NCBI RefSeq assembly: GCF_900090325.1
Contig: NZ_FMHW01000002.1
Span: 124,001-188,000, forward strand
DNA from: Micromonospora pallida
GTDB taxonomy: Bacteria > Actinomycetota > Actinomycetes > Mycobacteriales > Micromonosporaceae
Length of the DNA stretch: 64,000 nt
Direction of reading: 5' to 3'
A model generated the notes under the pieces. It was not told the origin of the DNA. It did no database searches and was given only the letters and a program-made list of their open reading frames with translations. Below are positions 8,862 through 17,511 of this stretch, in pieces. Each line of letters begins with the position of its first letter. The first letter of the stretch is position 1. A program made the translations under genes and the position numbers.

Positions 8862-8880
8862 TTTGTGGGGATCCTACAAA
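8862..8880. promoter_or_regulatory. Candidate operator upstream of fabD
   Basis: In the short space between the fasR stop and fabD lies an A/T-richer inverted repeat (TTTGT at 8862-8866 and ACAAA at 8876-8880, 9-base spacer). In Streptomyces the FasR protein acts on the fabD promoter, so this is a plausible regulator site. The link to FasR here is inference from position only. Confidence 0.35.
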
Positions 8881-8889
8881 AGATCACCG

Positions 8890-10113
8890 TCAGCGTTCGT
8901 CCCCGCGCCCACCGCTCAACGGTGCGGGCAGTACCGGCGTGACCGGGTCCAACCGGCCGACGGTCAGCGCCACCTGGAGGGCGAAAGCGTCCCGGGGGAC
9001 CAACGGGGACAGACCGCTCACCTCGGCGATCCGGCGCAGTCGGTACCGCACCGTGTTCGGATGCACGAAGAGGGCCCGGGCGGTGCTCTCCAACACCCCA
9101 CCGGCGGCGAAGAACGCGTCCAGGGTCTCCAGCAGCTCACCCCCGGACCGGACCAGGGTGGCGTAGTAGTCCTGCCGCAACCGCCGACGGGCCTCGGCAT
9201 CCCCGGCCAGCGCCCGCTCCGGCAGCAGGGCGGCGGCCTCCACCGGACGCGGCGCGGCCGGCCAGGCCGGGGCCGCCCGGTACCCGGCCAGCGCCGACCG
9301 CGCGGACTCGGTCGCCTCGTCCAGGCTCGGTACGGCCGGACCGACCACCACCGGCCCCTCACCGAACGCCGGCAGCAGCTTCTCGGTGGCGGCCAGCGGG
9401 TCGGGTGCGCCGCCCAGCACCACCACCAACCGGTCGCCGTGCACCCCGCCGATCACCCCGACCCGGATCCGGCGGGCCAGCCGGTAGACGGTGTGCAGCA
9501 CCGCGGCCACCTCGCCGCCCGGCGAGCGTCCCACCGCCACCGCCACCGGCGGCGCGTCCGCCCAGCCCAGCGCGGCGGCCCGGCTGGCCAGCACGTCCGA
9601 GGAGTCACCGCGCAGTAGCGCGTCCACCAACAGGGCCTGGAGCCGGGCGTCCCAGGAACCCCGCACCTCGGCGGCCCGCGCGTACGCCCGCGCGGAGGCG
9701 AAGGCGATCTCCCGGGAGAAGCGCAGTACGACCTCCCGCAGTTGCTGTTCCTCGCCCTCGGCGGCCAGGTGCGGGACCTGCTCCTCGACCACGTCGATGG
9801 TCACCTTGATCAGCGCGACGGTCTGCTGGAGGCTGATCGACTGGGCGAGGGCCTGCGGGGCGATGGCGAAGACCTCGTCGGAGACCTCCTGGGTGCTGTC
9901 CGCCCGCCCGCCGCCGTCGCGCAGCCACTGCACCAGCGACCGGACGCCGGCCTGGGCGACCAGCATCACCCAGGACCGCTGGTCGGCCGGGAGCGCCCGG
10001 AACCAGGGCAGGGTCTCGTCCATCCGGGCCACGCTCGCCGTGGCCAGGGCCCCCGCCGCGCGTTCGATCCGACGCAGCGTGGCGGCCAGTTGCGTACCCC
10101 CCGGCTCGGTCAC
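8890..10113 (-). CDS. fasR: PucR-type regulator of fatty acid synthesis
   Basis: A 407-residue regulator with a long N-terminal sensory region, a GGDEF-like CdaR middle region and a C-terminal PucR helix-turn-helix (ESTARALFVHPNTVRYRLRR followed by IAEVSGL). The arrangement fasR-fabD-fabH-acpP-fabF matches the Streptomyces cluster in which FasR activates fab genes, which is the basis of the name. The frame continues upstream for 200 codons of low-complexity antisense sequence; the GTG at 10113 gives the expected N-terminus MTEPGGTQLAATLRRIERAA and is preceded by TAGGGCG. It lies head-to-head with the PAP2 gene, 66 bases apart. Confidence 0.88.
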   Translation of the reverse strand: MTEPGGTQLAATLRRIERAAGALATASVARMDETLPWFRALPADQRSWVMLVAQAGVRSLVQWLRDGGGRADSTQEVSDEVFAIAPQALAQSISLQQTVALIKVTIDVVEEQVPHLAAEGEEQQLREVVLRFSREIAFASARAYARAAEVRGSWDARLQALLVDALLRGDSSDVLASRAAALGWADAPPVAVAVGRSPGGEVAAVLHTVYRLARRIRVGVIGGVHGDRLVVVLGGAPDPLAATEKLLPAFGEGPVVVGPAVPSLDEATESARSALAGYRAAPAWPAAPRPVEAAALLPERALAGDAEARRRLRQDYYATLVRSGGELLETLDAFFAAGGVLESTARALFVHPNTVRYRLRRIAEVSGLSPLVPRDAFALQVALTVGRLDPVTPVLPAPLSGGRGDER

Positions 10114-10179
10114 CGCCCTAGCCTGACACGCACACCGTCGGGCACCCAGCCCGAGCCCCACGACGTGCCATGATTGGCG

Positions 10180-10809
10180 ATGATCGCGCGCCCGTCGCTC
10201 CCCGTACCGCTGTTCGCCCTGGCCGCCCTGCTCGCGCTGGCGGTTCCGGTCCTCACCGACTGGGCGCCGCTGGACCGCGCCGACCACGCGCTCAGCGAGG
10301 CGTTCCGGGCGTACGGCCAGCCGCGTCCCGACCTCGTCTCGGCGCTGCGGATCCTCACCGACGTGGCCGCCACCGTCCCGTTCATGGCCGCCGGTCTGCT
10401 CGCCGCGATCCTGCTGGCCGTCCGGTGCGACCGCCCGGCGGCGGTGTTCTGCGCCACGGTGACCGTGACCGTGCCGGTGCTCTGGGGACTGGCCCACTGG
10501 TTGCTGTACAACCCCCGCCCGCTGGACGGCTTCGTCGTCGTCACCAGCAACGGCTTCCCGAGCGGGCACACCAGCAACGCGGTCGCCGCGGCGCTGGCCG
10601 TCGTGCTGCTCACCTGGCCCCGGCTGGCCCGGACCGGGCGGCTCGTGGTGGTGTCGGTGGCCACGGCGTTCGCGCTGTTCGTCAGCCTGACCCGGGTGGC
10701 GCTGCTGGCCCACTGGCCCACGGACGTCCTCGGCGGCTGGCTGCTGGCGCTGACCGTCGTGCCGCTCGCCGCGTACGCTGCCCGAGGCCGGATCCCCGCC
10801 CGGACCTGA
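10180..10809 (+). CDS. PAP2-family membrane phosphatase
   Basis: A 209-residue polytopic protein with about six membrane segments. The three phosphatase motifs are visible: YNPRP, PSGHTSN and TRVALLAHWPTDVLGG (the S/T-R-x5-H-x3-D form), so it should remove phosphate from a lipid such as phosphatidate or undecaprenyl diphosphate outside the membrane. A TTG six bases upstream is in frame, but the ATG at 10180 is simpler. The last 20 codons are the first copy of a degenerate repeat that continues past the stop codon, which suggests recent local duplication at the 3' end. Confidence 0.87.
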   Translation: MIARPSLPVPLFALAALLALAVPVLTDWAPLDRADHALSEAFRAYGQPRPDLVSALRILTDVAATVPFMAAGLLAAILLAVRCDRPAAVFCATVTVTVPVLWGLAHWLLYNPRPLDGFVVVTSNGFPSGHTSNAVAAALAVVLLTWPRLARTGRLVVVSVATAFALFVSLTRVALLAHWPTDVLGGWLLALTVVPLAAYAARGRIPART

Positions 10810-10950
10810 CCGTCACGCCGCTCGCCGCGGCCGGCCTGACCTGAGGGTCGCGCCGCTCGCTGCGCCGGGCCGGATCCCCGCCCGGACCTGACGCTCGTGC
10901 CGTTCGTCGCGCGTACGCTACGACCCGGCCGGCCCTCGGCCCGGACCGGC
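10749..10950. repeat. Degenerate tandem repeat at the 3' end of the PAP2 gene
   Basis: A 25-base segment (GGCCGGATCCCCGCCCGG then ACCTGAC) occurs identically at 10786-10810, covering the PAP2 stop, and at 10868-10892. The preceding GTGCCGCTCGCCGCG-type segment occurs four times (near 10760, 10813, 10851 and 10898) with small changes. The rest of the 368-base gap up to 11177 shows no gene I can support. Confidence 0.7.
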
Positions 10951-11177
10951 TGACCGTCCCATCGGATCGACCACCGTGCTTGTCCAGCCGCCGGCCGCTG
11001 CCATCCGACCGCCTGGCGACGGAGTTACGCATGCGACGTACCGCTGGACGCGCCCGGCCAGTACGGTGACAGGGCAAGGTGCGGCGCGTGGAACTTCCAC
11101 GGACGCGACCGCGCGGCACCGGACACCATCCGGCGGCGGCGCGACGAGGGGTCACGGCGAGCGTGAGGAGACCGGAC

Positions 11178-11504
11178 ATGGCGCACGGGGAGGCCGAGCA
11201 CGGCTGCGCCCAGGGCGACGCCTGCCGGCCGGGCCACCACGACCACCAGGGGTCCGGCAAGCACCACACCCACCGGCGGTCGTCGATGGGAATACCGCCG
11301 GTGACCGAGCCGGTCAGCCGACCCGCCGAGGAGGACCCACCGGTGCCCCGGCAACGGGTCGCCGACTGCGTCGAGCCGGAACCGGCCGGCCAGTCGTCCT
11401 GCCGCAGCGACCTGCCCGGCTGGGCCGGCGCGCACCGGCACGGGCCGGTCCGGCCGAGTCAGCGCGCCACCCGTCGGGAGCGCCCGCCGCGCCGCTGGTG
11501 CTGA
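11178..11504 (+). CDS. Hypothetical His/Cys-rich small protein
   Basis: I do not recognise this 108-residue protein. Its N-terminal third is rich in His and Cys (MAHGEAEHGCAQGDACRPGH, then HDH and KHHTH), which could bind metal, and the rest is Pro/Arg-rich without clear domains. Support for coding: the ATG at 11178 has GAGGAG 8 bases upstream, third positions are almost all G or C, and a strong convergent terminator follows. Against it: low complexity and no known family. Neighbouring frames on both strands are also open because of the composition. Confidence 0.4.
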   Translation: MAHGEAEHGCAQGDACRPGHHDHQGSGKHHTHRRSSMGIPPVTEPVSRPAEEDPPVPRQRVADCVEPEPAGQSSCRSDLPGWAGAHRHGPVRPSQRATRRERPPRRWC

Positions 11505-11550
11505 CCACCCGTACGACGCGCCGCTGACGCCACCGACCGGTACGACACAC

Positions 11551-11586
11551 GACGCCGGGCACCCCCAGCGAGGAGTGCCCGGCGTC
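11551..11586. terminator. Hairpin between convergent genes
   Basis: A perfect 12-bp stem (11551-11562 with 11575-11586, GACGCCGGGCAC and its complement) around a 12-base loop. It lies 46 bases after the hypothetical plus-strand gene and 26 bases beyond the stop of the minus-strand exported protein, so it can serve both. Confidence 0.75.
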
Positions 11587-11612
11587 CGACGTGTCCGGTG
11601 CGGCGGCCGTCG

Positions 11613-12272
11613 TCAGCGGGTGCGGCGCCGGATCAACAGCGCGATCCCGGCGAGTCCCATCGTGATGACGATCACCACGCCCGCGTTCAACAGCAGCAGG
11701 CGCCGCAGCTCGCCGAAGGCCTGGTCGATGTCCCGGCCCGGGTCGAGGGTCTCTTCCGGGATCATCCGCTCGCCGCCGCCGACCCCGCCGCTGACCGTCT
11801 CGACCTGTCGGGGCAGGGGAACTCCGGCCGTCCGCAGCGTCTCGGACATGTTGAGCCGGCCGAGGAACCAGCCGGCCCGGACCTTCGTCGCGACCGGCTG
11901 CTTGGCCGGACGGAACGCCCGAGGGCCGCCCTTGGCGAGCGGGTAGAGATCGAAGGTCTGCTTGGGCTGGTCGCCGGCCAGCACCACGACCGTGTACTTC
12001 GGACCGAGGTCGGCCGCCTTCGGACCCGAGGCCGCGCCGCTCGTACCGAACCAGTTGACCTGGTCGATGACCGCGGTCACGTGGGCCGCGTCGGTGTCGG
12101 CCCGCAACCGCAGCGGCTCGGCCAGCCCCTCCCCGGTGATGTCCACCCCGGCCGGTGCCGGCTTGGGCGCGGCTGCCAGCGTGGGCGCGGCGTGCGCCGT
12201 GCCGACCGACATGACCGCCGCCAACGCCGCCCCGACCACCGCGACGAGCAGCCGACTCACCCTTCGGACCAC
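11613..12272 (-). CDS. Exported protein with C-terminal membrane anchor, unknown function
   Basis: A 219-residue protein with a cleavable signal peptide (MVRRVSRLLVAVVGAALAAV, cleavage near AHAAP), an extracytoplasmic domain of about 145 residues and a C-terminal membrane helix (LLLLNAGVVIVITMGLAGIA) ending in RRRTR. This is a type I membrane topology with a short basic cytoplasmic tail. The GTG at 12272 is chosen over the longer frame because GGAGG precedes it by 6 bases and it begins exactly at the signal peptide. It is divergent from the CopC-like gene, which also encodes an exported protein with a C-terminal anchor, so the two may be co-regulated. I do not recognise the domain. Confidence 0.75.
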   Translation of the reverse strand: MVRRVSRLLVAVVGAALAAVMSVGTAHAAPTLAAAPKPAPAGVDITGEGLAEPLRLRADTDAAHVTAVIDQVNWFGTSGAASGPKAADLGPKYTVVVLAGDQPKQTFDLYPLAKGGPRAFRPAKQPVATKVRAGWFLGRLNMSETLRTAGVPLPRQVETVSGGVGGGERMIPEETLDPGRDIDQAFGELRRLLLLNAGVVIVITMGLAGIALLIRRRTR

Positions 12273-12495
12273 TGCCGCCTCCTCGCCCCGTATCGATGGA
12301 TGGCTCTGCTGCTGGTCACGCTGGATGGAGCTGGCACGACCACGCCGGTCAGGGCCGGGGACACTCTTCTCAGACTCCGCCGGCCGTCGTTCGGTTGCAG
12401 CTTTCAGAACAGTATTTTGAACTATCTGCGATCTCGTCCCGACTAATGACTGGACGTCTGATCGGTGGGCGGATCGTACCTTTAGGGGAGGAAGC
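12273..12495. promoter_or_regulatory. Divergent promoter region
   Basis: This 223-base gap between two divergent exported-protein genes is clearly A/T-richer than its surroundings around 12395-12450 (for example CAGTATTTTGAACTATCTGC). It should hold promoters in both directions. I cannot assign individual -10/-35 boxes with confidence. Confidence 0.5.
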
Positions 12496-12543
12496 ATGGG
12501 GGCAGAGTCCTACGGCTGACAGGGTGGCTGGTCACGGTCGCCG
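12484..12543 (+). other. Apparent frameshift at the start of the CopC-like gene
   Basis: An ATG at 12496 has an excellent ribosome binding site (AGGGGAGGA, 12484-12492) but reads only seven codons before TGA. If the G-run 12498-12502 had one more G, the same ATG would read MGGRVLRLTGWLVTVAVALG directly into the CopC frame and give a complete signal peptide. Without it, the only in-frame starts lack the basic N-region. A sequencing or assembly indel in the homopolymer is the simplest explanation. Confidence 0.7.
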
Positions 12544-13094
12544 TGGCGCTCGGCATGTCGCTCTGGTCGGCGGCACCGGCCGCCGCGCACAACTCACTGA
12601 CCGGCAGCGTTCCCGCTGACGGCGCGCGACTGGCAGAGGCTCCGACCAGGATCGAGCTACGTTTCCTCGCCCGGCTCGATCCGAACACGACGAAGATCAC
12701 AGTAACCGGACCGGACAACGTGCCCGCGTCCCGGGGTACCCCGACGATCAATGGGTCCCGGGTGAGCGTGCCCTTCGTACCGGGCGGGGCCGGGCTCTAC
12801 ATCGTCGAGTACGAGGTCGCCTCGGCGGACGGCCACCCGATCGACGGCGAGGTCCGCTTCACCATGACCACCGGCACCCCGGCCGACCCGTCCCCGTCGC
12901 CCGTCGCCGCGTCACCCACGCCGGCCCCGGCTGACCCGACGGCCGCCGGCAGTTCCGCCCCGCCGGCCGCCCAACCGGCCGCCGACACCGACAACGGTAC
13001 GTCCGCCTGGTTCTGGGGAGTCGGCGCGCTCACCGTGCTCGCGGCGCTCGTCGCCGTCCTGCTGCTCCGCCGCCGTCCCCGCCCGACCGACTGA
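12543..13094 (+). CDS. CopC-domain copper-resistance-like exported protein
   Basis: As read, 183 residues. After a signal-peptide end (WSAAPAAAHNSL) comes a CopC beta-barrel domain of about 95 residues, with the mature N-terminal His (AHNS) and a second His in the ASADGHPIDGEVRF motif, both typical Cu(II) ligands. Then follows a Pro/Ala/Thr linker of about 45 residues and a C-terminal membrane helix (WFWGVGALTVLAALVAVLLL) with an RRRPRP tail. It should bind copper outside the membrane. The GTG at 12543 is only the first usable codon in the present sequence; the true start is probably the ATG at 12496, out of phase by one base (see the separate entry). No CopD-like partner gene is adjacent. 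Confidence 0.85.
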   Translation: MALGMSLWSAAPAAAHNSLTGSVPADGARLAEAPTRIELRFLARLDPNTTKITVTGPDNVPASRGTPTINGSRVSVPFVPGGAGLYIVEYEVASADGHPIDGEVRFTMTTGTPADPSPSPVAASPTPAPADPTAAGSSAPPAAQPAADTDNGTSAWFWGVGALTVLAALVAVLLLRRRPRPTD

Positions 13095-13112
13095 CCCGCC
13101 CCCCACCCGCGT

Positions 13113-13158
13113 TGGTCAAGAGACTTCCCCTGCCCCGGTGACGCGAACCTCTTGATCA
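13113..13158. terminator. Hairpin between copC-like gene and gltX
   Basis: TGGTCAAGAG at 13113-13122 pairs with CTCTTGATCA at 13149-13158 with one mismatch, around a 26-base G/C-rich loop, in the 149-base gap between two converging genes. Confidence 0.45.
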
Positions 13159-13243
13159 GTATCCGCCGGAGGCACACCGGGGGCCGACGCGAACAGCCGC
13201 CGGGCGGGTCACGCCCGCGCGGCGGCTGTCGGGAGGCGTACGG

Positions 13244-14653
13244 TCAGGGAAGCCGGACCCGGGCGGCGCGCAACCGGGCCAGGGTGCGCTCGCGGCCGAG
13301 GACCTCCATCGACTCGAACAGCGGCAGCCCGACGCTGCGTCCGGTCACCGCGACCCGGACCGGGGCCTGGGTCTTGCCGAGCTTGAGGCCACGCTCCGTG
13401 CCGACCGCCTCCAGGGTCGACTTGAGCGTCTCCGCGTCCCAGGACTCCAGCGCCTCGAAGGCGGCGGTCGCGGCGTCCAGCAGCTCGCCCGCGCCCTCCT
13501 TCATCGCCTTCGCCCAGGCCGCCTCGTCAACCAGCGGCGAGGCGAGGAAGAGGAAGTCCACGTTCGGCACGATCTCGCTGAGCAGCGCGATCCGGGTCTG
13601 GGCCAGCGGGGCGACCGCCGCGAACGCGTCCGCGTCGAACTCCTCGGGCTGCCACGGCGGCGGCGGGATCGTCCCGGTGCCGGTCAGCCACGGCTGGCAG
13701 GCGGCGACGAACTCCGCCACCGGCAGCGCGCGGATGTACTCGCCGTTGAACGCGCGCAGCTTCTTCTCGTCGAAGAAGGCGGGGGAGGGGTTGACCTCCG
13801 CCAGCCGGAACTCCTCCTCGATCACCGACCACGGGACGATCTCCCGGTCGTTGGACGGCGCCCAGCCGAGCAGCATCAGGTAGTTGCGCATCGCGTCAGC
13901 GAGGTAGCCCTCGTCCCGGTACGCCTCCAGGGCGACCTTGTCGCGGCGCTTGGAGAGCTTCTGCCGCTTCTCGTTGACCACCACCGGCACGTGCGCCCAG
14001 ACCGGCGGCTTCACGCCGAGGGCGTCCCAGAGGAGCTGCTGCTTGGGGGTGTTCGGCAGGTGCTCCTCGGCCCGGATCACGTGGGTGATCCCCATGGTCA
14101 TGTCGTCGACCACGTTGGCCAGCAGGAAGACCGGGGATCCGTCGCCCCGGGCGATAACGAAGTCCTCGATCAGCTTGTTCTCGAAGGTCGGCTCACCCCG
14201 GATCAGGTCGACCACCACGGTCGCGCCCTCGTCCGGCGTACGGAAGCGCAGCGCCCGCCCCTCGCCGGGCCCGAGGCCCCGGTCCCGGCAGAAGCTGTCG
14301 TAGCCGGCGTACTGCGAGCCGCTGCGGGCCTGCACCGCCTCCCGGGTGCAGTCGCAGTAGTACGCCCGGCCCGACTCGTACAGGCGCGCGGCGGCGGCCC
14401 GGTGCTCACCGGCGTTCTGCGACTGGAAGTACGGCCCCTCGTAGCTGCCGCGCGCGATGCCGATCCAGTCCAGCGCGGACAGGATGCCCTCGGTCCACTC
14501 CGGCTTGTTCCGCGCCGCGTCGGTGTCCTCGATGCGGAGCACGAACACCCCGCCCTGTTGCTTGGCGTAGATCCAGTTCTGCAGGGCCGAGCGGGCACCG
14601 CCGACGTGGAACATACCGGTCGGGGAGGGGGCGAAACGCACACGTACCGTCAC
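13244..14653 (-). CDS. gltX: Glutamyl-tRNA synthetase
   Basis: A 469-residue class I aminoacyl-tRNA synthetase that charges tRNA-Glu. The HIGH-like motif [12 protein letters not shown] and the KMSKS-like KLSKRRDK are present, with RFAPSPTG at the N-terminus and a C-terminal anticodon-binding helical domain. A Cys pair at YYCDCTRE marks the zinc-site region. The GTG at 14653 is preceded by GGAAGG and gives the standard N-terminus [13 protein letters not shown]. In this lineage GltX is likely to be the non-discriminating form that also makes Glu-tRNA-Gln, but I cannot test that here. A hairpin immediately upstream isolates it from the MFS/glucosidase transcript. Confidence 0.96.
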   Translation of the reverse strand: MTVRVRFAPSPTGMFHVGGARSALQNWIYAKQQGGVFVLRIEDTDAARNKPEWTEGILSALDWIGIARGSYEGPYFQSQNAGEHRAAAARLYESGRAYYCDCTREAVQARSGSQYAGYDSFCRDRGLGPGEGRALRFRTPDEGATVVVDLIRGEPTFENKLIEDFVIARGDGSPVFLLANVVDDMTMGITHVIRAEEHLPNTPKQQLLWDALGVKPPVWAHVPVVVNEKRQKLSKRRDKVALEAYRDEGYLADAMRNYLMLLGWAPSNDREIVPWSVIEEEFRLAEVNPSPAFFDEKKLRAFNGEYIRALPVAEFVAACQPWLTGTGTIPPPPWQPEEFDADAFAAVAPLAQTRIALLSEIVPNVDFLFLASPLVDEAAWAKAMKEGAGELLDAATAAFEALESWDAETLKSTLEAVGTERGLKLGKTQAPVRVAVTGRSVGLPLFESMEVLGRERTLARLRAARVRLP

Positions 14654-14684
14654 GCCTTCCAGCGTACGGCTGCTGCGTCTTGGT

Positions 14685-14738
14685 GGTAGGAGGGGGCCCT
14701 TGTTACCGCTTTTTGTCGTGCAGGGGCCCCCTGCTACC
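14685..14738 (-). terminator. Long G/C hairpin with conserved TTACCGCTTTTTG loop (copy 1)
   Basis: The arms 14685-14699 and 14724-14738 pair over 15 bases with one mismatch (GGTAGGAGGGGGCCC and its partner). The loop contains TTGTTACCGCTTTTTG. It lies 46 bases after the MFS stop and 32 bases before gltX, so it should end the glucosidase/MFS transcript. Two near-identical hairpins occur at 56.15 and 59.27 kb. Confidence 0.75.
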
Positions 14739-14783
14739 ACCCCAGCCCGCCCCAGCCCGTCCCTGCTACCACCCCAGCCCGGG

Positions 14784-16094
14784 CTAGCGGACGGTGCGGA
14801 TCTTCAGGACCAGGACGCTGCCGAGCAGGGTCAGCAGGGCGGTCGCCCCGTAGAGCGCCGGGTACCCGCCGAGGTGCACCACGATCGGGGCCGAGATCGC
14901 CGGACCGAGCACCTGCGGCGCCGAGTTGGCGATGTTGATCACGCCGAGGTCCCGGGCCCGGTCGGTGGCGGCGGGCAGCACCTGGGTGATCAGCGCGGCG
15001 TCCACCGACAGGTAGACGCCGTAGCCCGCGCCGAGCAGCAGCGCGGCGACGACCACGACCGACCAGACCGGCGCGGCGGCGAGCAGCAGCGCCGCCCCCG
15101 CGATCACCACCCCGGCGACGACCACGAAGACCCGCCGCCGCCCGGTGCGGTCCGACAGCCAGCCGGCGAGCACGGTGGTGGTGACCAGCCCGGCCGAGTA
15201 GATCAGGATCAGCACCAGCAGCGCGCCGCCCGGGTCGGGGTGACGCACCCCGTCGGTGAGGAAGTACAGCAGGTAGAGCGTGCCCAGCGCGTTGCCGAGC
15301 TGGATCAGGAACCGGGTGATCCAGGCCCAGCCGAAGTCGGGGTGCCGGCGCGGGTCGACGGCGGCCAGCAGTGCGCGGGGCCGTACCGCCGGCCGGTGCG
15401 CGCGGGGCAGCGCGTCGTCCGGGGTGAACAGGGCGAAGGGCAGGGCGAGCACCAGCACGGCCGCCGCGACCACGAGGTAGCCGGCGGTGCCGCCGGTGGC
15501 CAACGTGGTGACCAGCAGGACCCCGCACACCAGGCCGACCGGCTGGGGAATCCCGACCCAGCCGGAGACCGCGCCCCGCTGGGCGACCGGCACCCGGTCC
15601 GGCACGGCCGCGGTCAGGCTGGCCAGCATCGCGTTGAAGCAGACCTGGGCGGCGACCCAGGCCACCGTCACCCCGAGGATGGTCCGCTGCCGGGCCAGCA
15701 GGATCAGGGCCAGGGCGCCGAGCACCGCGCCGCCCGCCGTCCACAGGTGCCGGCGGCCGAGACGCCGGCCGGCGATCCGGGCGACGGTACGGTCCGACAG
15801 CGCGCCGGCCAGCGGGTTGGCCAGGACGGCGGCGAGCGCCCCGAACCCGGTGACCACCGCGAGCATCGTCTCCTTGGCGTCCGGGGCGATCCGCTCGACC
15901 TGCTGCGGCAGGAGCACCTGGAGTGGGGTGAAGAAGGCCATCCAGAGGCCGAGGTTGGCGGCGACGAGCAGGGCGATCCAGCCGCGCCGGACCGGCGCGG
16001 TCGGTTCGGCGAGCGCGGCCGGCAGCACGCCGGGGGCCGGGTCGACAGTGCTCACCGTGGCCCGCCGCGCACCGCCGGACCCGCGGGGACTCAC
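14784..16094 (-). CDS. MFS sugar transporter coupled to the beta-glucosidase
   Basis: A 436-residue permease with about 12 hydrophobic segments and the MFS loop motifs [15 protein letters not shown] and [11 protein letters not shown]. Its GTG start overlaps the beta-glucosidase stop in the GTGA arrangement (16091-16094), so the two proteins should be made together. The natural reading is uptake of a beta-glucoside that the enzyme then hydrolyses in the cytoplasm. Alternative start GTG codons a little downstream (STVDPAPG) cannot be ruled out. A terminator hairpin follows 46 bases after the stop. Confidence 0.85.
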   Translation of the reverse strand: MSPRGSGGARRATVSTVDPAPGVLPAALAEPTAPVRRGWIALLVAANLGLWMAFFTPLQVLLPQQVERIAPDAKETMLAVVTGFGALAAVLANPLAGALSDRTVARIAGRRLGRRHLWTAGGAVLGALALILLARQRTILGVTVAWVAAQVCFNAMLASLTAAVPDRVPVAQRGAVSGWVGIPQPVGLVCGVLLVTTLATGGTAGYLVVAAAVLVLALPFALFTPDDALPRAHRPAVRPRALLAAVDPRRHPDFGWAWITRFLIQLGNALGTLYLLYFLTDGVRHPDPGGALLVLILIYSAGLVTTTVLAGWLSDRTGRRRVFVVVAGVVIAGAALLLAAAPVWSVVVVAALLLGAGYGVYLSVDAALITQVLPAATDRARDLGVINIANSAPQVLGPAISAPIVVHLGGYPALYGATALLTLLGSVLVLKIRTVR

Positions 16095-17482
16095 GCGCTG
16101 TCCTGGCGGCTGCGGGCGATCACGTCCCGGTACCAGGCGTACGACGACTTGGGGGTACGGGCCAGGGTGTCGAAATCGACGTGTACCAGGCCGAACCGCT
16201 TGGTGAAGCCCTCCGCCCACTCCCAGTTGTCCAGCACGGACCAGACGAAGTAGCCGCGCACGTCCACGCCCTCGTCGACGGCCGCCCGCACCGCGCGCAG
16301 GTGACCGTCCAGGTAGGTGATCCGTTCCGGGTCGTGCACCCGGCCGTCGGCGTCGGGTTCGTCGTCGTACGCGCAGCCGCTCTCGGTGATCTCGATCGGC
16401 GGCAGCGCGTCGCCGTACCGGTCGCGCAGGCCGACCAGCAGTTCGCGCAACCCGTCCGGGACCACCGGCCAGTCGAAGGCGGTGCGCGGGTACCCGTCCA
16501 GCTCGACCAGCTCGAACGGCAGCGGCGAACCCTCCTCCGGAGCGCGGACGCCGGTGGGGTTGTAGTAGTTCACGCCCAGCACGTCGATCGGCGCGGCGAT
16601 GGTGGCCAGGTCCCCGTCGCGGACGAGTTCCGGGGCGGGCCCGAGACCGGGCGGGTAGCCGAGGCCGAGCACCGGGTCGGTGAAGAGCCGGTTGTGCAGA
16701 GCGTCGTACGCCGCCCCGGCGGCCCGGTCGGCGTCGCTGCCGCTGCCGCTGCCGCTGCCGCTGCCGGTGTCGGTGTCGGTGCCGGTGTGGCCGAGGATCC
16801 GCACCGGGGAGTAGTTGTTGGTGATCGCCACCGGGCTGCTCGTCCGGGCCCGCAGCGCGGCGACCGCCAGCCCGTGCCCGAGGAGCTGGTGGTGGGCGAC
16901 CGGGACAGCGTCGAAGAGGAGTTGCCGGCCGGGGGCGTGGGTGCCCAGGCCGTGGCCGAAGCTCAGGTGCACGAACGGCTCGTTGAGGGTGATCCAGAGC
17001 CGTACCCGGTCACCGAGGCGGGCGGCCACCAGGTCGGCGTACTCGGCGAAGCGGTGGGCGGTGTCCCGGACGAGCCAGCCGCCGGCGTCCTCAAGGGGCT
17101 GCGGCAGGTCCCAGTGGTAGAGGGTGGCGACCGGGTCGATGTTCCGGGCCAGCAGCGCGTCCACCAGACGGTCGTAGAAGTCCAAGCCACGCGGCTCGGC
17201 CGGGCCGGACCCCGCCGGCTGGACCCGGGGCCAGGCCACCGAGAACCGGTACGCGTCGACGCCGAGCCCGGCCATCAGCGCGACGTCCTCGGCGTACCGG
17301 TGGTAGTGGTCGCAGGCGACGTCGCCGGTGCTGCCGTCGGCGATCCGTCCTGGTTGGTGGGCGAAGGTGTCCCAGACCGACGGACCGCGACCGTCCGTGC
17401 CGGCGGCGCCCTCGACCTGGTAGGCCGAGGTGGACACGCCCCAGCGGAATCCGGTGGGGAACACGGGCGTCGGCGTCGTCAT
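16091..17482 (-). CDS. GH1 beta-glucosidase
   Basis: A 463-residue family 1 glycoside hydrolase, cytoplasmic (no signal peptide). The acid/base is Glu168 in TLNEPF and the nucleophile Glu367 in EITESGCAYDD; FPTGFRWGVSTSAYQVEGA at the N-terminus and the C-terminal WEWAEGF substrate loop are all conserved. The ATG at 17482 is preceded by GGAGGG, which decides it over the longer frame. Between residues 234 and 252 the chain holds a simple TDTDTGSGSGSGSGSD tract, encoded by a hexanucleotide repeat, which would form a surface loop. The transporter gene overlaps the 3' end. A LacI-operator-like palindrome lies just upstream, but no LacI gene is adjacent. Confidence 0.94.
   Translation of the reverse strand: MTTPTPVFPTGFRWGVSTSAYQVEGAAGTDGRGPSVWDTFAHQPGRIADGSTGDVACDHYHRYAEDVALMAGLGVDAYRFSVAWPRVQPAGSGPAEPRGLDFYDRLVDALLARNIDPVATLYHWDLPQPLEDAGGWLVRDTAHRFAEYADLVAARLGDRVRLWITLNEPFVHLSFGHGLGTHAPGRQLLFDAVPVAHHQLLGHGLAVAALRARTSSPVAITNNYSPVRILGHTGTDTDTGSGSGSGSGSDADRAAGAAYDALHNRLFTDPVLGLGYPPGLGPAPELVRDGDLATIAAPIDVLGVNYYNPTGVRAPEEGSPLPFELVELDGYPRTAFDWPVVPDGLRELLVGLRDRYGDALPPIEITESGCAYDDEPDADGRVHDPERITYLDGHLRAVRAAVDEGVDVRGYFVWSVLDNWEWAEGFTKRFGLVHVDFDTLARTPKSSYAWYRDVIARSRQDSA
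16732..16790. repeat. Hexanucleotide repeat inside the beta-glucosidase gene
   Basis: Five consecutive GCTGCC units followed by GGTGTC/GGTGCC variants, coding on the minus strand for alternating Gly-Ser and Asp-Thr. Units of six keep the frame, so slippage would change loop length without breaking the enzyme. Confidence 0.85.
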
Positions 17483-17500
17483 GCACCCTCCATGCGATGT

Positions 17501-17511
17501 GAAACGCATTC
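17501..17511. promoter_or_regulatory. LacI-operator-like palindrome upstream of the glucosidase
   Basis: GAAACGCATTC is an imperfect palindrome 18 bases before the glucosidase start, similar in form to LacI/GalR-family operators with a central CG. The match is short and the assignment tentative. Confidence 0.25.

Noticed and set aside
8890..10713. A 607-residue form of the PucR regulator
   Set aside because: The extra 200 N-terminal residues are antisense to the PAP2 gene and low-complexity; GTG 10113 gives the normal protein.
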